Assembly (NCBI GenBank): GCA_019429425.1
Contig: JAHYIU010000008.1
Location: 1-48,759, forward strand
DNA from: Candidatus Syntrophosphaera sp.
GTDB taxonomy: Bacteria; Cloacimonadota; Cloacimonadia; Cloacimonadales; Cloacimonadaceae
DNA: 48,759 nt
Direction: 5' to 3'
Every line of letters starts with the position of its first letter. The first letter of the stretch is position 1. Made by a program: the position numbers and the translations under genes. Below are positions 16,833 through 24,637 of the stretch, piece by piece. The notes beneath the pieces are model-generated. The model did not search any database and was not told the origin of the DNA. It worked only from the letters and a program-made list of their open reading frames with translations.

Positions 16833-17219
16833 ATGAAGATTGTTTATTATCCAGGACGGCCGGATAAGAAGCCCTATACAGGGCTGGCCAGATTTGTGCA
16901 ACACGGCTTGTACAAGAAGTCCCCGTCTCAATGGGAAAAGATGGATACCTGGATGGAAGAATGCCGGATATATGACTCTTCATACCTGAGAAAAATGATC
17001 AGGGATGAGGCTGGGAAGCCTTGGGAGAACCGCACAATCGCAAGTTTGAAAGATGGATTGTATGAGTATCGCGGGAAAAGGAAATCCCAACAAGGAACGA
17101 TCAGGCTGTATTTTTGTATGGACGGGGAGACCTTGTATGTGCTGTGTGCAGAGTATAAAACGGGTGATACCGATATGATTGAGACCGCCCGAGAGCGCAA
17201 GAAAGAATTGCAGCTATAA
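16833..17219 (+). CDS. higB: HigB/RelE-like toxin (Gp49 family)
   Basis: A 128-residue protein of the phage-derived Gp49-like/HigB toxin family, which act as ribosome-dependent mRNA endonucleases. The C-terminal half carries the family pattern: SLKDGLYEYRGKRKSQQGTI, RLYFCMDGETLYVLCAEYKT, and a closing helix ARERKKEL with clustered Lys and Arg. It is the first gene after a promoter-operator and precedes the antitoxin by 17 bases, the HigBA order in which the toxin comes first. The spacing from promoter to ATG is about 20 bases, so the leader is short. The gene appears intact. Substrate specificity cannot be read from sequence. Confidence 0.82.
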   Translation: MKIVYYPGRPDKKPYTGLARFVQHGLYKKSPSQWEKMDTWMEECRIYDSSYLRKMIRDEAGKPWENRTIASLKDGLYEYRGKRKSQQGTIRLYFCMDGETLYVLCAEYKTGDTDMIETARERKKELQL

Positions 17220-17236
17220 AAAAAAAAGGAGCGACC

Positions 17237-17791
17237 GTGGAGCGGAAAGAACTGCTCAAGCGCAAGGAAGAGATGCTGCGCTTGAAGAAAGAGGGTTATG
17301 AGTTTGAGGAATATCAGCCCTATTTGCCCGAGGCTGAGGATGATATCCGATTGGCCACCCATTACAAATTCAGAGACTTGATAATTGATTTCAAGAGAGA
17401 GAGAATACAGCAAAACCTGACCCAAGAGGATATAGCTGTCAGAATGGGTACCAAGCAAACTTCAGTATCCCGTTTCGAAAGCTATGATACCAAACCCACC
17501 ATCGCATTTCTGATGAAATACGCCAAGGCTCTGGGAAAGGACATGCTGATCAAATTGGATACTGATTTTATAATCGAGCTTCCCGCAGATTACAGAGAAC
17601 AGGCGAAATCCCTCTGCCTGGATTCTGGCTCATCCGTCAAACAGATACTGATTGATGGTCTTGTGAGATACGTACAGGAGCAAAGTGATAAGATGAAAGG
17701 TTTCGAAAAATCCTTTGACCCGGTTAATTCGATAGATGCTGTTAAGGTCGAAAGTGAAACGACTGTTCATTTTATCCAGGGGATGGTATGA
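17237..17791 (+). CDS. higA: HigA-type XRE antitoxin with C-terminal extension
   Basis: A 184-residue antitoxin with GTG start preceded by AAAGGAG. Residues about 44-105 form a Cro/C1-type helix-turn-helix (LTQEDIAVRMGTKQTSVSRFES, then KPTIAFLMKYAKALG). The first 40 residues are charged and likely bind the toxin. Beyond the HTH lies an unusually long tail (residues 110-184), including a helix SVKQILIDGLVRYVQEQ and a final hydrophobic VHFIQGMV. In known TAC systems (such as Rv1955-Rv1957 of Mycobacterium tuberculosis) such a tail is the chaperone-addiction segment. Its stop overlaps the start of the SecB-like gene as ATGA. It probably represses the promoter at 16780. Confidence 0.82.
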   Translation: MERKELLKRKEEMLRLKKEGYEFEEYQPYLPEAEDDIRLATHYKFRDLIIDFKRERIQQNLTQEDIAVRMGTKQTSVSRFESYDTKPTIAFLMKYAKALGKDMLIKLDTDFIIELPADYREQAKSLCLDSGSSVKQILIDGLVRYVQEQSDKMKGFEKSFDPVNSIDAVKVESETTVHFIQGMV

Positions 17792-18228
17792 CGATTTCTG
17801 AGCCCCAAGAACAAAGGACTTTTCAAGACCTGGTTGGTAAGATAAGGTTGATAAACATAATAATGCCTAAGTTTGACTTCAAACTGGCAGAGGGTTGCGT
17901 TATACCTCAGCCCAACTATGAGGCCAGAATCAACCGCACAACCGGGAAGTTTATTCTGGATGATGATAAATTATCACTGGCTTTGAGATTTAGGATTAGA
18001 GGTTTAAACCAAGAGACCGAAATTTTTCAGGGCAATTTCGATTTCTTGATCATCTTTGGGCATCAGAGTAAAGATGAGATTTCCGCTATGTTGGAAATTG
18101 AAGAGATCAAGAAAACATTTCTCGGTAACCAGGCGGATAAATTGGTTTGGTCCTATTTCCGCAGGGTGGTATTGCAGGCAGTTGTTGATGCGGGGTTACC
18201 GCCGATCGTTCTACCACTTTATAAGTAA
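17788..18228 (+). CDS. SecB-like chaperone of a TAC system
   Basis: A 146-residue cytosolic protein resembling SecB-like solitary chaperones. The last third (DKLVWSYFRRVVLQAVVDAGLPPIVLPLYK in outline, from about residue 117) matches the SecB end, where a helix with YxRE is followed by FPxLxLxP. The preceding part is beta-rich (KLSLALRFRIRGLNQE, NFDFLIIFGH), as in the SecB core. The start overlaps the antitoxin stop (ATGA), so it is coupled to it. In TAC systems the chaperone keeps the antitoxin foldable and thereby the toxin inactive. It is shorter than Rv1957 but similar in size to E. coli SecB. General export function cannot be ruled out, yet the operon argues for the TAC role. Confidence 0.72.
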   Translation: MTISEPQEQRTFQDLVGKIRLINIIMPKFDFKLAEGCVIPQPNYEARINRTTGKFILDDDKLSLALRFRIRGLNQETEIFQGNFDFLIIFGHQSKDEISAMLEIEEIKKTFLGNQADKLVWSYFRRVVLQAVVDAGLPPIVLPLYK

Positions 18229-18438
18229 ATAGCTTTTTGGCAGTTGGTGCCGCCGGGATGGCGTGCCGCCTTGGATGTTGTTGTGCCGCCCCTCCGGAGC
18301 TCTTCCTTGTTATCATTCCTGGTACGGGGGCTTGTGCCGCCCGCCTGTGCTCTGGGGCCCCTGGAGGGGCTGAAAACGGGGATCTTAAGGCTCACTTTCA
18401 AACTGAGTGGGTCAGGTTTTCATCAGGGGCAAGAAGGG

Positions 18439-18500
18439 GTGGCAAATTCCGATTTGCCACAGCGGTCACAGACCGCTTCTGAAGGCAATCTTGCTGCCTT
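18439..18500. ncRNA. Run of three adjacent perfect hairpins (candidate structured RNA)
   Basis: Hairpin 1: GTGGCAAAT-TCCG-ATTTGCCAC (18439-18460). Hairpin 2: AGCGGTC-ACA-GACCGCT (18461-18477), with no base between them. Hairpin 3: AAGGCA-ATCTTGC-TGCCTT (18482-18500). Stems are 9, 7 and 6 bp without mismatches. No T-run follows directly, so a plain terminator is unlikely. It could be a structured RNA, a recombination site or a repeat; the strand is unknown. Confidence 0.35.
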
Positions 18501-18637
18501 TGCCGCTTCTCAAGATCGGTAACCCGCCGGTTGTTCACTCCGGATTTGACGCGCCAATCACCCACTCGATTTGAAAGAGAGCCAGAAATATTTCTTGAAT
18601 TCTTCTTCGATATTTCCACAATACCTTTCCCAGAAAG

Positions 18638-18667
18638 GAAAAAAGGCGGGGAAAGCTCCCCGCCTGT
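18638..18667 (-). terminator. Intrinsic terminator of the minus-strand gene 18690-19265
   Basis: On the minus strand AGGCGGGGA-GCTT-TCCCCGCCT is followed by a T-run (the A-run at about 18640-18646 on plus). It lies about 25 bases after the gene's stop codon. Confidence 0.8.
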
Positions 18668-18689
18668 TGTGGTTGTAGGTTTGGCCTGA

Positions 18690-19265
18690 TCAATCAGGGC
18701 TTTCTATCCAGCGAAATTCAACCCCGGTCTGGACGTGATCTTTGAGGTAGTGATACACGTCGGGATCGGAGATCCGCAGCTTTCGCAGCAGGTATTTGAA
18801 GGCCTGGAACTTCCGCTGATAATCCTTCGTATCGCTGCTGGGGAAATACTTGATCCCCCCGCCGGGATGCGTGATCTCGCGGATGTGCCGCAGGATGTCC
18901 TCATATTCCTTCTGCTTTGATGCGGCTTCGCGCTCGTGGCCCAGTTCAAGGTCGGCGGCGATCTTTTTTTTCAGCCTCTCGCAGCATTGGATATAATCCG
19001 CGAGAGCCCGCATATCGCTCATCTCGACCTTGCGTTCGACCAGAACGCCTCTGGTGTAGCGCGGCTGCGCCACACCCAACACGAACTCGGGGTCGGGGGA
19101 GATGACTTCCGCGAGGGACGTGCCCTCAACCGGCAGTATGCTCTCCACCAACCTTGCGCCTGTCAGACCCCGATATCTGGCCAGGGCTTCCCTGGCCTGC
19201 TTCAGCAGAGAATGCTCCGGTGTCTGGGACGAGGGGCTTCCAATGTTACTCGAGCCCTCAATCAT
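18690..19265 (-). CDS. Hypothetical protein, 191 aa
   Basis: Not recognised. It is hydrophilic and helical: an N-terminal Ser/Pro-rich tail, a segment with LARYRGLTGARLVESILPV, then charged helices (CERLKKKIAADLELGHEREAASK, from about residue 95) of coiled-coil character, and a C-terminal part with KYLLRKLRISDPDVYHYLKDHV. No signal or membrane segment is seen. An AAGGAGG sits four bases before the ATG, a strong site. The gene has its own terminator and probably a separate promoter to the right. A 43-codon open frame with good ribosome site lies upstream and overlaps this start by 8 bases. Position in the island suggests an accessory function only. Confidence 0.65.
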   Translation of the reverse strand: MIEGSSNIGSPSSQTPEHSLLKQAREALARYRGLTGARLVESILPVEGTSLAEVISPDPEFVLGVAQPRYTRGVLVERKVEMSDMRALADYIQCCERLKKKIAADLELGHEREAASKQKEYEDILRHIREITHPGGGIKYFPSSDTKDYQRKFQAFKYLLRKLRISDPDVYHYLKDHVQTGVEFRWIESPD

Positions 19266-19389
19266 TGAGCCTCCTTGAGGGTTTGGGGGTGAGTCGGCTG
19301 ATTGACAGCCTGGGCACTGCCCGGGTGGAAGCGCTGGTTAGACCGGCTTCCGGCATGGACTTAGGATGGGCCGCGATTAATGGCGCCAT
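19258..19389 (-). CDS. Possible 43-aa leader peptide upstream of the hypothetical gene
   Basis: ATG at 19389-19387 on the minus strand follows AAAGGAG at six bases. The 43 codons (start MAPLIAAHPK, end PSRRLND) are Pro/Ser/Arg-rich and run into the next gene, with the TGA overlapping its first codons. Composition is not typical of a folded protein, so it could be a translated leader or chance. Its ribosome site is the main support. Confidence 0.35.
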   Translation of the reverse strand: MAPLIAAHPKSMPEAGLTSASTRAVPRLSISRLTPKPSRRLND

Positions 19390-20078
19390 TTGTGTCTCCT
19401 TTCCGGAAGCGTTTTCACACTCTGGACTGAAATTTTCCCCTGTCCCTTAAGGGACAACCCGGAAAAAACTTCTTGACAGTTTACGCAAGCTTGCAAGTGT
19501 TGGCTCATCAAAGGGTAACACTTGCTGTTACAGAACTGCCGCGAGCGCGCCAACGCTTCCGGCTTTCTTTATTTTTGGCCCCGGATTGGGGCATATCGCA
19601 CTCTATGAACTGGCATATTAGCAGCCTCCATGTTCGACCGCCAACCTGAAAGACAATCTAAGCAGGCGCCAAATCCTGGCCAGCCACATGTATTTCGCTG
19701 GGACTTAAATGCCTGCCTATAATGGCGTTACCTCGTTTTGGAGCGCTTCGCCGCCACTCCGCCGAGGGTCAATCCGCACGCTATGAACTGGTTAACTGGC
19801 AGCCAGTGTTTGGGACTGCCAATCTGGTGCCATTATTTTCAGGGCAAATATCCTGTCAAGGAATCAGTGGAAAAATTTTTGCTTCGCCAACTTACTGGCA
19901 TAAAAGAATTTAAGAATTTTTAACTGTTTTTGGCATTTCTTTGTTTCCCTCTGCTATCCAACTGCCAAAAATACGGTTAAAATTTATCGCTCTTCCACCC
20001 GGATTCTCATCCTCTATATATATGGAGGGATGTAATTCCCCTGGGAAAATCGGGCATCCCCCAAAGGAGGACAGAGAA
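19390..20078. other. Intergenic region rich in dyads and decayed repeats
   Basis: No gene found. It contains a perfect palindrome TGTCCCTTAAGGGACA (19441-19456), an inverted pair GCAAGTGTT/AACACTTGC about 20 bases apart near 19490-19526, a hairpin GTAACA-CTTGC-TGTTAC (19515-19531), and two imperfect copies of a segment containing CTATGAACTGG (near 19603 and 19780). It ends with copy C of the island motif. Confidence 0.5.
20004..20030 (+). promoter_or_regulatory. 27-nt island motif, copy C
   Basis: TTCTCATCCTCTATATA then TATGGAGGGA on plus, identical over 27 bases to copy A on the other strand. It ends 48 bases before the ATG at 20079 and faces that gene. Confidence 0.55.
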
Positions 20079-20537
20079 ATGAAGGTTATCTTCAAGTACG
20101 GGATCAGCACCTACTCGGGCACCATCGACCAGATGGTCTATGGCAGCTACCGCGACGGCAAGCTCTGCATCGGGCGCGAGTACGTCTATCCGACGCTGAC
20201 GGCTTACAATGAGCTGCTGGGCAGTATCGCCAGGAATCTGAGCACGCTCTACGCCGCGGCTTCGGTGGACTACAAGGCCGACCTCAAGAGCTACAGCCAG
20301 CGCAACGGCTCCCAGAACGTGCCCAAGACCAAGCTGCCGCCCACTGCCTACGCCATCTTCATCAAGTTGATGTACGCCTGGCAGAAGGCGGATTCGGAGC
20401 ATGTCGACCTCGCCAGCCTGACCGCCAGCGACATCGGCACCGTGGGCCTGGGAGTGGTGGATACGCTCAAGGCCGCGATCGACAACGACCTGCTGGACAG
20501 CGTGAGCGTCTACGACGACCTGACCGGGGTGTTTTAG
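20079..20537 (+). CDS. Hypothetical protein, right bracket paralog, 152 aa
   Basis: Distant paralog of the protein at 9922-10371, alike in length and in the order of conserved positions (IDQMVY, REYVYPTLT, SIARNL, DYKADLKSY, IFIKLMYAWQKAD, VDLASLT, LLDSV), although overall identity is low. The start at 20079 is chosen for its strong AAAGGAGG seven bases upstream; the open frame continues upstream but only through the repeat motif. There is no signal or membrane segment. It points right, out of the island, so the two paralogs form a mirror image. GTTACGGG repeats follow directly after the stop. I cannot name a function. Confidence 0.68.
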   Translation: MKVIFKYGISTYSGTIDQMVYGSYRDGKLCIGREYVYPTLTAYNELLGSIARNLSTLYAAASVDYKADLKSYSQRNGSQNVPKTKLPPTAYAIFIKLMYAWQKADSEHVDLASLTASDIGTVGLGVVDTLKAAIDNDLLDSVSVYDDLTGVF

Positions 20538-20577
20538 GCGTTAAGCGTTACGGGTTACGGGTTACGGGTTACGCGTG
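20538..20577. repeat. GTTACGGG tandem repeats after the right paralog
   Basis: Units of GCGTTACGGGTTACGGGTTA type run from just after the stop codon to about 20577. They correspond, in reverse complement, to the CGCGTAACCCGTAACG array at 9889-9920. Confidence 0.8.
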
Positions 20578-20694
20578 ACTCGAAAGGGGAAAAGGGGAAA
20601 AGGGCAAAAGGGTGGAAGGGTGGAACCATGTAGCCGGAGGATTCCGATCCTCCGCAAGGGGAGGAAGCGGAAGCCCCGGAGGGGCGATAAAACT

Positions 20695-20885
20695 TAGCCC
20701 AGGGTGGAAACCCTGGGTATGGGAAAGATAACGCTCCCTACCCCGGATTCCCCACCCCACCAAGTGCGCGGCTCTCAATGAGCCGCGAACAATGGTGGGG
20801 TGGGGCTTTGACAAATATGTGAAATCAACGCCTCATACCCCCAGGGTTTACACCCTGGGCTAAAATATGCCGCTCCTGCGGAGCT
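20695..20885. repeat. Inverted pair of CCCAGGG hairpin repeats
   Basis: Left block: CGGAGGGGCGATAAAAC, TTAGCCCAGGGTGGAAACCC, TGGGTA. Right block, reversed: GCAGGAGCGGCATATT, TTAGCCCAGGGTGTAAACCC, TGGG. Each contains its own CCCAGGGT/ACCCTGGG stem. This resembles a repeat type scattered between genes of several bacterial phyla. Confidence 0.6.
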
Positions 20886-20956
20886 TCGCCGACGAGGACG
20901 TCGGCGTTCCCAAGCGCCACCCTTCCACCCGATTTAATCAGCGCTGATCTGCTCTT

Positions 20957-21222
20957 TAAGACTATTGAATAATACACACAAAGCCAAGTTTATGTCTCTC
21001 GGCAATGGCTCTTGTCATCCCAGGCTTGACCCGGGATCCAGTGTTCTTGATTGCATACAAGGGTCCAAACTACTGGTTGCCCGTGTAATAGGGATGTTAA
21101 AGACTGGATCCCCGGGTTAACCACCCCACGAATTCGCTTCGCTCCTCCGCGGGGAATCCGGAGCCCGGGATGACAAGCAATGCCGGTAATCTTAGTGAAA
21201 ATCACTATGTGCAATAGTCTTA
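20957..21222. mobile_element. MITE-like element with 11-bp terminal inverted repeats
   Basis: TAAGACTATTG at 20957-20967 is exactly inverted as CAATAGTCTTA at 21212-21222. Nested inside is a second inverted pair, CTTGTCATCCC (from 21011) and GGGATGACAAG (to about 21177), plus GACCCGGGATCCAGT facing ACTGGATCCCCGGGT. No gene of its own is seen. The CTTGTCATCCC...GGATGACAAG core resembles palindromic repeats known from alphaproteobacteria such as Wolbachia and Rickettsia. Confidence 0.65.
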
Positions 21223-21463
21223 CAAAATGAAGACCCAGCTAATCGGTTTTAAAGATGGCCATTGTTTTTATGGCTGAAAGCTTTCCCGAACCGGAAATCC
21301 AAATTTCAGGCTGATTACTGAGTTTGGGAATTTGCATCCGTTAGACAGATAGCTGGTTACGCTGCCATGAACGAATCTGGCCGGGGCTAAAATGCGGGAA
21401 ATCGAAAAAACACTTGACGATTTTGGGATGGCCAGATAATCGCAACTTACGAAGAAATATCGA

Positions 21464-21491
21464 GTGACACGACCCCTAAGTTCTTTATAAT
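21464..21491 (+). promoter_or_regulatory. Promoter of the TonB/secretion operon
   Basis: GTGACA (21464-21469), 16-base spacer, TATAAT (21486-21491), giving a leader of about 35 bases. A second candidate lies upstream: TTGACG (21414-21419) with GATAAT at 21435-21440. Confidence 0.6.
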
Positions 21492-21533
21492 AAAGTGAAT
21501 AAAAAAAAGATATTCGAGAAGGGAGGTTTATCG

Positions 21534-24500
21534 ATGCGTAGATTTGCATTGATCCTGCTGATAATGTTAATTGGCGGCGTCGCCATACTGAATGCCGCCA
21601 CAACCGGCCGCCTCGCGGTACGGGTGCGTGACAACCAAGGAAAACCCATCGAGTTTGTGAATGTGGTCGTTATGCAAGGTACCAGACGCGTAACCGGAGG
21701 CCAGACAAACGACAAGGGAACCGCGATCATCATCAACATCCCCCCTGGCATGTACACGGTCAGATTTTCGCTCATAGGTTACGACACCTATACTTTCAAC
21801 GATGTCCGCATCCAGGTGGATCAGACCGCGAACCTATCCCCCGTGATGAACAAATCCGGGATCCGTCTGGCCACGGTTGTCGTGACGGCTGAGCAGGACA
21901 GGGTGGAAAAGGACCGCGTCGGCTCCTCGCGCCAGATCGAAATGGACCGCATCAGCGACGTTTCCGTGAGTGACGTGGCCGGTATCGTTTCCCTGCAGGC
22001 GGGGGTCACCAACATCGGCGGAGAGCTGCATATCCGCGGCGGACGCGCCAACGAGATAAACTTCACCGTGGACGGCATGTCCGTATCCGATCCTGTGGAC
22101 GGCGGCAGCGCCCTGCAGGTCGATACCGACGCCATCAGCGACATGAAGGTCATGACCGGCGGTTTCCCGGCCGAGTATGGCAACGCGCAATCCGGGGTGA
22201 TCAACATTGTCACCAAGGACGGGGACGCCTTCTATTCGGGAAAGCTTGAATTCAATACCGACCATTTGATCGGCGAAGGCAGAAATTCCGACGTGATCAA
22301 GTTCGCCTTCGGCGGTCCCATCTGGCCTTTGGGCGGAGAGGACCTGCGCGAACGCCTTACGTTCTATATGAACGGAGGAGGCGAATGGCTGGATGGACGG
22401 CTGAAGGACTATTACATCGGCGACCCGATGCAGGACTACCTTTTCTATGATGAAGACCATGATGAAGACCAAGATCCCTACAGGCAACTGCTTGAATATG
22501 AGTATCCCCGCTATGATCCTTACGAGATCAGGGACAATTTCCTGGGCTTTGATCTGGGCAACCGTAATTACAACTCCTACAATGTGAACCTGAAGACCAA
22601 ATATGTGCTCAGCCCAACTCAGCGCTTCACCCTGGCCGCCAGAGGAGACCGCTCCTTCAACCTGCCCCTGGCTTACAGCTGGCGCTACGCCTTGCATCAC
22701 TATGCCTTTGACCAAACTGAGCAGAGGCAATATATCGGAACCTATGACCATGTGTTCAATTCGGCCATGAACCTGAAAGTGAAGGCAAGCTATTACGAGA
22801 AAAACAGTAATTCAGGGCCGCGCGGCATCGACAGGGACAATTACATCTACCAGGTGATCGATCCCGACAATCCCGGCGAGGACTATGTGGATAACGTCCT
22901 GATGGGTTATCAGGGCTGGAACACGGTGGATGGCATCGGCAACCTGTCCGATGGCGTCTATAGCCCGGACTACGATGGCGACGGGATCAGCGACGCGGAT
23001 TTCCTGCCCGCTTACATGTGGACCTACCGCATCGCCAGTGTTGAAGACCCACGCCGGATCCCGGGTTTCAACGCCCCGGGCTCCATCTATTCATTCTTCG
23101 TTGATGACCAAACCACGTCCCTGAATGCCAGGGCCGACTTTGAATACCAGATAAACGACACCCATCTGGCCAAAACCGGTTTGGAAGTGATCAAGCACAC
23201 CATTAAAAAGAACCAACTGCAAAACTTCCTGAATATCTACGAAGACCGCTTCCAGGCCAGCCTGAGGCGTGTGTTCGACATGGATGATCTGGTCTGGATA
23301 CCTGATCCTGAAAATCCTGCCGATTCCATCTACATTAAGCCAACCGAACTGCATGACATCTACGAGACCGATGACGGCATCATTATCCCAATCTACAAGC
23401 CCGATGCCTATTTCAACGCGGCCAAGGAAGCCTCCGGCAAACGCGACGGCTATCAGGCCGACCCCTGGCAGATTGCCTACTATGTCCAGGACAAGATGGA
23501 ATGGGAGGGAATGATCGTCAATGCCGGGCTGCGGTTTGACCTCTGGTATCTGGGCGACCAATACAAGGTGCTGCTGGACAGCGGCGAATACAGGGCCGTG
23601 GAGTTTGACAAAGACGAACGCCTGCAGGTAATGGTCTCCCCCCGCCTGGGAGTATCCCATCCGATCACGGACCGCGACGTACTGCGCTTCGCCTACAACT
23701 ATCAGAATCAGCTGCCTCAAATGCAGTTCATCTTTACTTCCAAGACTCCGGCCGACGCCAATGTTTCTGATCAGGCCATAACCGTGGGCAACACGAATTT
23801 GGAACCTCAGATCACCGTCACCTACGAGGTCGGCCTTTCCCATCAACTCTCCGACGACTATGTAATCGACATGACAGCGTACTACAAGAATCTGTACAAC
23901 TATGTCAGCACGATCAAGGAAAACGATCCCAACGAGCCTCAGATCAGCTGGTATAAATTCATCTCGGAAGACTACGGCTCTGCGCGGGGAATAGACATCC
24001 AGCTGGAAAAACTGATGTCCAATTTCAACACCTGGACGATCGCCTATTCGCTGGCCTGGGCCCAGGGAAACAATTCCACAACAGTGATCCAGGATGAGGC
24101 TACGAACCTGCGCGAATTTCCTCTGGATTGGGACGTTCGCCACAACATGAGCGTCAACTATACCTTCAGGATCGGACGGGGAGAGGAGTTCTTCATTCCC
24201 TTCACCGATTACATCCTGCCGCTTGACGATTTCAGCGCCAACCTGAACTGGAGCTTTGCCTCCGGCTCTCCCTACACTCCGCAAAGCGAGATCGGCACCA
24301 GCTTCCTGGATACCAACAGCAAGCGCAAGGATCTGACCCAACAGGCCAACCTGCGCCTGACCAAAGGCATCACCCTCTCCAATAAAATGAACATCAGGGT
24401 CTTCCTCGATGTGGAAAACCTGTTCCAGAACAGAAACATCCTAACCGTGTATCCGAAAACAGGGTCACCCTATTCCACCGGAGAGATCATTGCCGATTCC

Positions 24501-24614
24501 AACACCGGCTACACCTACCCCGAAGTGGCCTTTGTATATAACAAAGCCATCCGGAACCCTGCCTTTACCAATAACCACCGCGGCGTAACGCTGGGTGTAT
24601 CGTTCAATTTCTAG
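21534..24614 (+). CDS. TonB-dependent outer-membrane receptor
   Basis: A 1026-residue receptor. The ATG at 21534 is chosen because GGGAGG precedes it and a signal peptide follows (FALILLIMLIGGVAILNAA). Residues about 25-105 form a carboxypeptidase-regulatory-like beta domain (GRLAVRVRDNQGKPIEFVNV), as in SusC-type receptors. A plug domain follows (SDVAGIVSLQAGV, IRGGRANEINFTVDGM, GGFPAEYGNAQSGVINIVTK), then a long beta barrel ending in Phe (GVTLGVSFNF). Ligand is unknown; no SusD-like partner is nearby. The gene leads an operon with its own ExbB, two ExbD and TonB, 23 bases ahead of exbB. It may transport a nutrient or take part in surface protein handling. Confidence 0.88.
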   Translation: MRRFALILLIMLIGGVAILNAATTGRLAVRVRDNQGKPIEFVNVVVMQGTRRVTGGQTNDKGTAIIINIPPGMYTVRFSLIGYDTYTFNDVRIQVDQTANLSPVMNKSGIRLATVVVTAEQDRVEKDRVGSSRQIEMDRISDVSVSDVAGIVSLQAGVTNIGGELHIRGGRANEINFTVDGMSVSDPVDGGSALQVDTDAISDMKVMTGGFPAEYGNAQSGVINIVTKDGDAFYSGKLEFNTDHLIGEGRNSDVIKFAFGGPIWPLGGEDLRERLTFYMNGGGEWLDGRLKDYYIGDPMQDYLFYDEDHDEDQDPYRQLLEYEYPRYDPYEIRDNFLGFDLGNRNYNSYNVNLKTKYVLSPTQRFTLAARGDRSFNLPLAYSWRYALHHYAFDQTEQRQYIGTYDHVFNSAMNLKVKASYYEKNSNSGPRGIDRDNYIYQVIDPDNPGEDYVDNVLMGYQGWNTVDGIGNLSDGVYSPDYDGDGISDADFLPAYMWTYRIASVEDPRRIPGFNAPGSIYSFFVDDQTTSLNARADFEYQINDTHLAKTGLEVIKHTIKKNQLQNFLNIYEDRFQASLRRVFDMDDLVWIPDPENPADSIYIKPTELHDIYETDDGIIIPIYKPDAYFNAAKEASGKRDGYQADPWQIAYYVQDKMEWEGMIVNAGLRFDLWYLGDQYKVLLDSGEYRAVEFDKDERLQVMVSPRLGVSHPITDRDVLRFAYNYQNQLPQMQFIFTSKTPADANVSDQAITVGNTNLEPQITVTYEVGLSHQLSDDYVIDMTAYYKNLYNYVSTIKENDPNEPQISWYKFISEDYGSARGIDIQLEKLMSNFNTWTIAYSLAWAQGNNSTTVIQDEATNLREFPLDWDVRHNMSVNYTFRIGRGEEFFIPFTDYILPLDDFSANLNWSFASGSPYTPQSEIGTSFLDTNSKRKDLTQQANLRLTKGITLSNKMNIRVFLDVENLFQNRNILTVYPKTGSPYSTGEIIADSNTGYTYPEVAFVYNKAIRNPAFTNNHRGVTLGVSFNF

Positions 24615-24637
24615 AAATCCCATGGAGGAATAATAAA

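Larger units (their letters stand above)
18229..18689. other. Intergenic region: GTGCCGCC repeats, hairpin run, minus-strand terminator
   Basis: No gene is convincing here. The left part (18246-18370) repeats GTGCCGCC four times with GGAGGGGCGGCAC-like segments on the minus strand, similar to the AGCCCCGGAGGGGCG block near 20670. It is followed by three adjacent hairpins (18439-18500) and by the terminator of the minus-strand gene. Confidence 0.5.
20538..21533. other. Gene-free repeat region between island and TonB operon
   Basis: No gene is supported. Contents: GTTACGGG array, AAAGGGG-type purine repeats (20582-20620), two CCCAGGGT-GGAA-ACCCTGGG-like hairpin blocks in opposite orientation (about 20695-20720 and 20838-20862), the MITE-like element at 20957-21222, and the promoter region of the TonB-dependent receptor. 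Confidence 0.6.

Noticed and set aside
18237-18522. Open frames in the GTGCCGCC repeat area
   Set aside because: Two overlapping frames of low-complexity sequence on plus, both crossing the hairpin run; no ribosome site and no family.
20990-21214. Minus-strand open frame within the MITE-like element
   Set aside because: Lies entirely in palindromic repeat sequence, without a ribosome site or protein-like composition.
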